A stretch of DNA of 64,000 nucleotides. Source: Alphaproteobacteria bacterium. GTDB taxonomy: Bacteria > Pseudomonadota > Alphaproteobacteria > Rhizobiales > Xanthobacteraceae. Shown here in pieces: positions 55,464 to 64,000 of the stretch. The position numbers were made by a program, and so were the translations under genes. The stretch is from positions 186,001 through 250,000 of the forward strand of contig JBBCGH010000001.1 in the NCBI GenBank assembly GCA_037200445.1, read 5' to 3'. Below the pieces are notes generated by a model. It was not told where the DNA came from. It worked only from the letters and a program-made list of their open reading frames with translations, and did not search any database. The first letter of the stretch is position 1, and each line of letters starts with the position of its first letter.

Positions 55464-55982
55464 ATGCAGGCATTTGTGAGACGGTGGTTTCGGGCAGAGA
55501 TCGCGCTGGCACTGGGCGCGGCGCTACTCGGGCTGTTCCTGCTGATTATTCCGCTCGACTACTACGAGTGGATCAAGGCGCTCCACGTGATTGCGGTGAT
55601 CTCCTGGATGGCGGGGATGCTCTATCTGCCGCGGCTGTTCGTCTATCACTGCGAGGCGGAGCCAGGATCGAAGCAATCCGAGACCTTCAAGGTGATGGAA
55701 CGCCGGTTACTCCGCGCGATCATCAATCCCGCGATGGTGGTCACTTGGGCGGCGGGTTTATGGCTCGCGCTCGAGAGTGGGCACTACCGCGCCGGCTGGA
55801 TGCTGGCGAAGTTTGTGTTGGTCCTCGTTCTCTCAGCCGTGCACGGTCTGTTCGCGCGGTGGACCCGGGAATTTGCGGAGGACCGCAACACCCGCTCAAC
55901 TAAGTTTTACCGTGTTATCAACGAAATCCCCACCCTGCTGATGATCGGAATCGTGATTCTCGTTATTGTCAAACCGTTCTGA
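55464..55982 (+). CDS. hemJ: Protoporphyrinogen oxidase HemJ
   Basis: 172 residues from MQAFVRRWFRAEIALALGAA (GAGG site); an ATG 8 codons upstream is also possible. Four membrane helices; family signature IKALHVIAVISWMAGMLYLP with the haem-ligand His, and RLFVYHCEAEPGS. Oxidises protoporphyrinogen IX in the inner membrane. Upstream of rho as in related genomes. Confidence 0.93.
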   Translation: MQAFVRRWFRAEIALALGAALLGLFLLIIPLDYYEWIKALHVIAVISWMAGMLYLPRLFVYHCEAEPGSKQSETFKVMERRLLRAIINPAMVVTWAAGLWLALESGHYRAGWMLAKFVLVLVLSAVHGLFARWTREFAEDRNTRSTKFYRVINEIPTLLMIGIVILVIVKPF

Positions 55983-56115
55983 TTGCTTGATATTTTACCA
56001 GAAATGGACGCTGTTGACGTGGCGCTGGCGCGACAGGACGCCCTCTTGCGCAGACCGCAGCGATTTCATATTTTCGCATCACTCTCCTGAAACGCAGGCG
56101 GATGTATCCGAGTTT

Positions 56116-56133
56116 CCGGTTCAAACGAACCGG
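56116..56133. terminator. Perfect hairpin in the hemJ-rho gap
   Basis: CCGGTTC-AAAC-GAACCGG, a 7-bp stem with a 4-base loop, 134 bp after hemJ and 111 bp before rho. No T-tract follows on the plus strand; TTT precedes it. It could be part of a rho leader (Rho genes are often autoregulated) or a 3' end structure of hemJ. Confidence 0.4.
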
Positions 56134-56243
56134 ACACCCGATCGGGCAGAGGAATCTTCCTCGCCAGACCTGCGACTCCCCTCCCCCCTCCCGGCGTTGC
56201 GATTTTTCTCAAAGCCCGCCGGACGACCCTTAGGAATCCCCGC

Positions 56244-57509
<1,266 letters not shown>

Positions 57510-57520
57510 GCGTTAGCCCT

Positions 57521-57605
57521 GTAGGGTGGGCGCGGCGCGCCGTTCCCACCGCTGGTGCGAATTGCTCCGTGATCTCGTGGGTACGCTTCGCTTCGCCCAC
57601 CCTAC
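57521..57605. repeat. GTAGGGTGGG inverted repeat after rho
   Basis: GTAGGGTGGGCGCGGCG and CGCTTCGCCCACCCTAC are inverted ends with inner GGTGGGAACGGCG-type palindromes. It occupies most of the rho-RidA gap and may act as a 3' structure of rho. Confidence 0.75.
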
Positions 57606-57615
57606 GGACTGCGGC

Positions 57616-58023
57616 ATGACGGAATCCGACATCCGCTTCATCAATCCGCCCGGGCTCGCGCCGCCGCCCGGCTATTCCAACGTCGTGGAGGTGCGCGGCA
57701 GCCGCATCGTGTTCATCGCCGGCCAGGCCGCGAGCGACCGAAACGGCAACCTTGTCGGCGGCAGCGACCTTGAAGCGCAGGCGGATCAGGCGTTCCGCAA
57801 TCTTGGCGTCGCACTCGATGCGGCCGGTCTTACCGCGCGCAATCTCGTCAAACTCACGGTCTTCGTGCGGGACATGGGTGCGCTTGCGGCCTATCGGCGT
57901 GCACGCGACCGGTTTTTCGCAAGCGTCAGCCCGCCACCGGTACCCGCGATCACGCTGGTCGAAGTGTCGAAACTGTTTGCGCCGGAATTTCTCATTGAAA
58001 TCGAAGCGATCGCGGCGGGTTGA
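57616..58023 (+). CDS. RidA-family protein
   Basis: 135 residues from MTESDIRFINPPGLAPPPGY, after the repeat. YjgF/YER057c/UK114 fold with IVFIAGQAASDRNGNLVGGS, ARNLVKLTVFVRD and PPPVPAITLVEVSKLFAPE. The conserved Arg of true RidA enamine deaminases appears shifted or replaced (PPPVPAITLV), so the exact subfamily is uncertain. Confidence 0.88.
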   Translation: MTESDIRFINPPGLAPPPGYSNVVEVRGSRIVFIAGQAASDRNGNLVGGSDLEAQADQAFRNLGVALDAAGLTARNLVKLTVFVRDMGALAAYRRARDRFFASVSPPPVPAITLVEVSKLFAPEFLIEIEAIAAG

Positions 58024-58028
58024 AATTG

Positions 58029-58505
58029 ATGAGCCTGCGCATCACGCAAGCGCGCTGGCCGGACGATCGCGCGGTGGTCGAAGCGCTGTTCCGTGAATAC
58101 GTCGCCTCGCTTGCCGAGGACATCAGCTTCCAGAACGTCGACGATGAGCTCGCCGGCCTTCCCGGCAAGTATGCGCGCCCGACCGGCGTCGTGCTGGTCG
58201 CGCGCGACGGCGGGCAAGCGGCGGGCGCCGCTGCCTATCGCATGGTCGAGCCGGGCGTGTGCGAAATGAAGCGGCTCTACGTGCGCCCCGCCTGGCGCGG
58301 CAGCGGTCTTGGCCGTGAGCTTGCCAACGAGCTGATCGAGGATGCGCGCGGCCAAGGCTACCGCACCATGCTGCTCGACACGCTCGCCTCGATGAGCGCG
58401 GCACGTGCGCTCTACCGCGATCTCGGTTTCGGGCCAGTCGCGCCCTACTACGACAACCCGCTGCCCGGCGTGATGTACATGGCGCTGGAGCTTTCGGAGT
58501 CGTAG
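58029..58505 (+). CDS. GNAT-family acetyltransferase
   Basis: 158 residues from MSLRITQARWPDDRAVVEAL. GNAT motif A is MKRLYVRPAWRGSGLGRELA with the acetyl-CoA loop; ALYRDLGFGPVAPYYDNPLP is the usual C-terminal part. Acceptor unknown. 5 bp after the RidA gene, so probably co-transcribed. Confidence 0.88.
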   Translation: MSLRITQARWPDDRAVVEALFREYVASLAEDISFQNVDDELAGLPGKYARPTGVVLVARDGGQAAGAAAYRMVEPGVCEMKRLYVRPAWRGSGLGRELANELIEDARGQGYRTMLLDTLASMSAARALYRDLGFGPVAPYYDNPLPGVMYMALELSES

Positions 58506-58579
58506 CCCGCATGGAGCGAAGCGTAATGCGGGACCAAGCCGGGTGAATCCCGGATTTCGCTTCGCTTCATCCGGGCTAC
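58502..58579. repeat. GTAGCCCG-type inverted repeat after the GNAT gene
   Basis: GTAGCCCGCATGGAGCGAAG at the left and CTTCGCTTCATCCGGGCTAC at the right. Third copy of the family at 10960 and 13519. The first four bases overlap the GNAT stop codon. Confidence 0.85.
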
Positions 58580-58588
58580 TGGAACACG

Positions 58589-58987
58589 CTACTTGTACAG
58601 CCGCACCGCCTTCACGCGCGACGACAACGCGAGCTGGTCCTGGCAGGCACCGGGCTCGCCCGGCTGGCAGGCGGCCACCTCGTTCACCAGCACCGAGCCG
58701 AGTTGCGCGCAATCGCCGTCGGCCGCGAAGGTTTTCACCATGGTCTTGCTGGCGCGCACCGGCGCCATGTCGACCAGCATGCGGCGGTAGACCGCGCCCT
58801 CGGTGTTGAACAGCACGAGGTCGAGCTTGAGGCTTTCCAGAGCGGTCTTTCCCTTGTTCTCGATCACGAAGGTCAGGCGGCACCGGTTCTCGGCATTCTC
58901 GACCGCGTTCAGTTGAACCTGAAAGTCTTCCGCCAGCGCGGGTGCGAGCGAAGCGAGAAGCAAGAGAGCGCCGAGAGCGATCCGCAT
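58589..58987 (-). CDS. Hypothetical periplasmic protein
   Basis: 132 residues from MRIALGALLLLASLAPALAE with a GGAGGAAA site and an AXA signal peptide. The mature protein is Ig-like/beta-rich with ENRCRLTFVIENKGKTALES, and cysteines in GDCAQLG, AACQPGEPGACQ that may form disulfides. Conserved-looking; function unknown. Confidence 0.78.
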   Translation of the reverse strand: MRIALGALLLLASLAPALAEDFQVQLNAVENAENRCRLTFVIENKGKTALESLKLDLVLFNTEGAVYRRMLVDMAPVRASKTMVKTFAADGDCAQLGSVLVNEVAACQPGEPGACQDQLALSSRVKAVRLYK

Positions 58988-59059
58988 GATTGTGTTTCCT
59001 CCGGAACGGCGAGTGTCGGCGATCACGCGCCGCCGCACAACGCTTCGAGTTTTGAATCG

Positions 59060-61150
<2,091 letters not shown>

Positions 61151-61230
61151 TGCGCAAGCGTAGTCCTTTCGCGCGACGGATCAAATCCGCCGCGCGTCAG
61201 GAAAGCTCACGCAATGGGTTGTTCCCCGCG

Positions 61231-61404
61231 TCAGCGGTACTTGACGGTTTCGCTCGTCGACTCGCCGCACTGATCGCAGCGAAAGATGCGGCGGTCATGT
61301 TGCGGCTTCTCAGGCTCGATGCGTTCGAGGTGCATCGGCGATCCGCAATGCGGGCATTTCGGTCTGGTAGTATCAGTGCTCGGCCTAATCAAGTCGCTCG
61401 TCAT
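61231..61404 (-). CDS. Small zinc-ribbon protein
   Basis: 57 residues, shorter than a 60-codon limit. ATG at 61404 with AGGAA five bases upstream; TGA at 61231. Two CxxC knuckles, KCPHCGSPMHLERI and RCDQCGESTSETVKYR, spaced by 27 residues form a rubredoxin-like zinc ribbon. Possibly a DNA/RNA- or protein-binding accessory. No family name is given. Confidence 0.7.
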   Translation of the reverse strand: MTSDLIRPSTDTTRPKCPHCGSPMHLERIEPEKPQHDRRIFRCDQCGESTSETVKYR

Positions 61405-61569
61405 GGCAGTTCCTGTTTGAGAACTGTGCCCCGTGACGACGGATGTAGAGCGATGGCGTTGTATTTAAGCTGAACCAGAAACTTCCCTTGGGTTCATGTA
61501 CGTTGCATCGAGGTAATATTGGAACCATGGAACACGCGGGGCTACGTTCCAGAGCATAAGGATCGAACG

Positions 61570-62184
61570 ATGCTGCAGCTCTATGGAAATTCGCGGTCGC
61601 GCGCGATGCGCTGCCTCTGGATGCTCGAGGAGGTCGGACAGCCTTATGAGCTGATCGAGAAGAGTACGCGCGCGGACGACCTGCAGAGCGCCGGCTATCT
61701 GCGCCTCAATCCGAACGCGCGCATCCCCACGCTCACCGACGGCGATGTGGTGCTGTGGGAGTCGATGGCGATCAATCTCTACCTCGCGCAGAAATACGAC
61801 GGGCCGATGCATGGCGACGCAAAGGTGCTCGGCCTCGCGGCGCAATGGAGCTTCTGGGCGATGCTGGAGATGGAGCCCTCGTTGCTCGACCTTCTCATGC
61901 ACCGGGCCATGCTGCCGGAATACGGCCGTGATGCTTCGCATGCGGAGCGCGCGGAATTGCTGTTGCGCAAGCCGCTTGGCGTGCTCGACGGTGCGTTGAA
62001 GGAACGATCGCACCTCGCGGGCGAGGCGTTCACGGTCGCCGACCTCAACGTGGCGAGCATTCTGGCCTGGGGCAAAATGGGCCGGCTGCAATTCTCCGCC
62101 TGGCCGGCGGTCGCAAAATGGCTCGATGCTTGTCTCGCGCGTCCGGCGTACGGGCGGGTGCGCGAGCGGGCAAAGCGCGGCTGA
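61570..62184 (+). CDS. Glutathione S-transferase
   Basis: 204 residues from MLQLYGNSRSRAMRCLWMLE with AAGGA upstream; an in-frame ATG 17 codons earlier is unsupported. N-terminal thioredoxin fold with NARIPTLTDGDVVLWESMAI (cis-Pro and Glu-Ser glutathione-binding residues). C-terminal helical domain. Substrate unknown. Confidence 0.92.
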   Translation: MLQLYGNSRSRAMRCLWMLEEVGQPYELIEKSTRADDLQSAGYLRLNPNARIPTLTDGDVVLWESMAINLYLAQKYDGPMHGDAKVLGLAAQWSFWAMLEMEPSLLDLLMHRAMLPEYGRDASHAERAELLLRKPLGVLDGALKERSHLAGEAFTVADLNVASILAWGKMGRLQFSAWPAVAKWLDACLARPAYGRVRERAKRG

Positions 62185-62187
62185 GGA

Positions 62188-63075
62188 TTAGCGCCGGTCG
62201 AGGCGGGCCTCGAGTCGCGGCACGAGCAGCAGCACCGCGAACGCCGCGATGGCCCATAGCGCGAGCAGCAGGACGTAACGCGCGACGATCCACGCTGGCG
62301 GCAGCGCGGAGGCGAGCGCATGCGAGAAAATCCAGTTGAACGGGATCACCAGCACGGGGCCGAGGAACAGCGTGTCGCGGATCGGCAGGAGTTTTTCGCG
62401 TCCGCCGGCCTCTTGCGACGCGGCGTCGTCCATCAGCGCGGCGAGCGCGAAGAAGCCGGGCAGGGGCAGCGCGCTCGCCATGCCGACCCATTTCTCGTCG
62501 AGTGCGACGCGCGAGGCGAAGAACAGGCACGCATAGGCGAGAACGAAGAACGCGATGCGCGCGAGCCCGGTGCCGTTCCCCCAGAACGACATGAAGCGGG
62601 ACCAGTGGACGAAGAGGCCGGCTGCCCGCGACGCCTCGGTTCGAGGCTGCTTTGTCCAGAAGGTCAGCATGAACATGATCGCGACAATCGATGCGATGAC
62701 GAACAGTACGAGGGCACCGGGAATGGCCGCGCGAAAGTCGGTGATCAGCCAGGCGCCCGCGAGCCACGCGAGCGACCATGCTGCCACGCGTGCGAACAGC
62801 CTTCCGCCGCGCGGCCGCGCGGCGACGGGCGGCAGCTTGCCTGCAAACGAGATCACCGACGCGAACAACACGCAGTTGAAGATCACCAGCGGATAGATCG
62901 CGTCCGCGACCACGACCGGCTCGGGACTCGCGATGATTGCGACGCCGTTGAGGATCGGAAACGTGAACAGCACGCCGGCGATGCGTTTGTCGGTCGTTCC
63001 CGCGTAGGCGATGACGAGGAAGACGAGAAGCGCAAGCGGAAGCTTCAGCGCGAAGGCGAGGAGCGGCGAGGTCAC
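62188..63075 (-). CDS. Hypothetical multi-pass membrane protein
   Basis: 295 residues from a GTG at 63075 (protein VTSPLLAFALKLPLALLVFL). About eight to ten membrane helices, including RIAGVLFTFPILNGVAIIAS and LPLPGFFALAALMDDAASQE. An upstream frame to 63237 would translate a dispersed repeat and is rejected. Converges with the GST gene. No family was recognised with confidence. Confidence 0.75.
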   Translation of the reverse strand: MTSPLLAFALKLPLALLVFLVIAYAGTTDKRIAGVLFTFPILNGVAIIASPEPVVVADAIYPLVIFNCVLFASVISFAGKLPPVAARPRGGRLFARVAAWSLAWLAGAWLITDFRAAIPGALVLFVIASIVAIMFMLTFWTKQPRTEASRAAGLFVHWSRFMSFWGNGTGLARIAFFVLAYACLFFASRVALDEKWVGMASALPLPGFFALAALMDDAASQEAGGREKLLPIRDTLFLGPVLVIPFNWIFSHALASALPPAWIVARYVLLLALWAIAAFAVLLLVPRLEARLDRR

Positions 63076-63083
63076 TGCCGCTC

Positions 63084-63161
63084 GTCCCCGTCCCCGATCA
63101 AGTCGGGGATAAACTCGCGGGGACCCAGTTCTTGGCCCTGGATTCCCGCTTGCGCGGGAAT
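63084..63161. repeat. Dispersed repeat with two hairpins
   Basis: CCCCGA-TCAAG-TCGGGG (63092-63108) and TTCCCGC-TTGC-GCGGGAA (63143-63160), both perfect. This type (GATTCCCGC...GCGGGAATGA) is common in rhizobial genomes. It separates the membrane protein from the methyltransferase gene. Confidence 0.75.
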
Positions 63162-63196
63162 GAGCGGAAGTGGTTGCGGGTGGCCGGCCTGACGTC

Positions 63197-63985
63197 TCAC
63201 GGCTTGCGCGCCTTTCCGGCCATCGCGGTCGCCGCATAGGTGATGCTGCCGTCGGCGGCCGGCGTCATCCGCGCGCGCATCACGTCGCGCAGCTTGCCGC
63301 GTTGCGCGTCAGTCAGGCTTGCGATCGTGCGGCCGGGCGGCGAGAACGGGATGCACTGGATGTCCCAATATTCGTCGAAGTTCGCGAACGTGCGCGTCAC
63401 CTCGATCTCGGTGGTGGCAATCTCGATGAATCCGGCCGCGGCGAGCGAGGCGTGCATGCCCTCTGCGGTGCCTTCTGCGACGAGCGGTGACGTCTGCTGT
63501 TCGCCGCCGATGCTGGCCACCCCGAGCATGATGGGTGCGTAGGGCGCGAAGTTCTCGGCGGCGGTGCGCTTCCAGGTATAGCCGCCGACGCGTCCGCCGG
63601 AGCGCAGGACGCGCTTCATCTCGGCGAAGGCTTGGCGGCGATCCGGGATGAAGTGGAGCACGAGCGCAGATGCCACGATGTCGAACGTGCCGTCCGCGTA
63701 AGGCAGGGCCATGGCATCGCCGGTCCGGAAGGCCGGTCCGGGGAGCGCCTTCCGCGCATGGTCGACCTGCGCCGGCGAGGGATCGACGCCGTCGAGCGAC
63801 TTCGGCGCGCGGCGGCGCAGGATCAGCTCGCTGAAGGCGCCGGTGCCGCAGCCGACATCGAGCCATTGCGCGCGGGCGGGCGGCTCGAGCCAGTCGAGGA
63901 ACCGCTCGCCGATCGCGCGGCTCCACGCGCCCATGAAGCGCTCGTAGTCATCCGCGGCGTCGAAGGTGATTTTCACTTCGGGCAT
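63197..63985 (-). CDS. Class I SAM-dependent methyltransferase
   Basis: 262 residues. Motif I is WLDVGCGTGAFSELIL; GVDPSPAQVDHARKAL and GDAMALPYADGTFDIVASAL are the usual II/post-I elements. Methyltransf_11-like fold. N-terminal FDAADDYERFMGAWSRAIGE. Substrate unknown. The first codon is 15 bp from the window end. Confidence 0.9.
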   Translation of the reverse strand: MPEVKITFDAADDYERFMGAWSRAIGERFLDWLEPPARAQWLDVGCGTGAFSELILRRRAPKSLDGVDPSPAQVDHARKALPGPAFRTGDAMALPYADGTFDIVASALVLHFIPDRRQAFAEMKRVLRSGGRVGGYTWKRTAAENFAPYAPIMLGVASIGGEQQTSPLVAEGTAEGMHASLAAAGFIEIATTEIEVTRTFANFDEYWDIQCIPFSPPGRTIASLTDAQRGKLRDVMRARMTPAADGSITYAATAMAGKARKP

Positions 63986-64000
63986 TTGTTCTCGTTCCTG

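Overview
The window is high-GC chromosomal DNA from an alphaproteobacterium, most likely a Hyphomicrobiales (Rhizobiales) member close to the Bradyrhizobium/Xanthobacteraceae lineage. This rests on conserved gene order (hslVU - hisB-hisH-hisA-hisF-hisE - coaA; smr-mltA-tim44 / fxsA-secB; dnaQ-coaE-aroE-maf-ppsR / putative oriC / hemJ-rho) and on several families of dispersed palindromic repeats of the kind seen in that lineage. No 16S gene or tRNA gene is visible, so the genus is an inference.

Layout. 1-3.8 kb: a giant secreted RTX/cadherin-repeat protein on the minus strand, cut by the window edge. 4.2-9.6 kb: a chemoreceptor, glutathione synthetase, hypothetical genes and a MazEF-type toxin-antitoxin pair. 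9.6-18 kb: the protease HslVU, a class IV aminotransferase, the late histidine genes and pantothenate kinase, with palindromic repeats in most gaps. 18.1-23.6 kb: a two-gene flavin amine oxidase plus indolepyruvate/pyruvate-type decarboxylase operon and a hybrid histidine kinase. 24.2-28.9 kb: a regulator cluster with two paralogous XRE regulators, two paralogous LysR regulators and a double-GNAT protein, partly of lower GC. 29-30.8 kb: a cysteine hydrolase, a small protein and a DedA protein.

30.8-36.2 kb: comM is split by a 3,858-bp IS1595-type element (31439-35296) with 23/26-matching terminal inverted repeats and an 8-bp target duplication TGGAATTC. Besides the transposase it carries a RhuM-family gene, an XRE regulator, three small hypothetical genes and a possible structured RNA. 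Removing the element and one target copy restores a 512-codon comM exactly.

36.7-40.7 and 51.4-57.5 kb are core genes that often form one continuous neighbourhood in related bacteria. Between secB and dnaQ lies an accessory block (40.75-51.1 kb): a VOC protein, a compact thiazole/oxazole-modified peptide (TOMM/LAP) cluster made of a 162-residue precursor with a 19-cysteine glycine-rich core, a fused C/YcaO cyclodehydratase and a SagB-type dehydrogenase, and a 1,595-residue propeller/VCBS/FG-GAP surface protein. The peptide cluster is the most interesting system in the window. No dedicated exporter, protease or immunity gene is visible beside it, and the precursor's N-terminus looks like a Sec signal peptide.

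The ppsR-hemJ intergenic region carries five GANTC (CcrM) sites in 61 bp and near-consensus DnaA boxes, and is a good candidate for the chromosome origin. 57.5-64 kb holds ordinary housekeeping and hypothetical genes, including a 57-residue zinc-ribbon protein.
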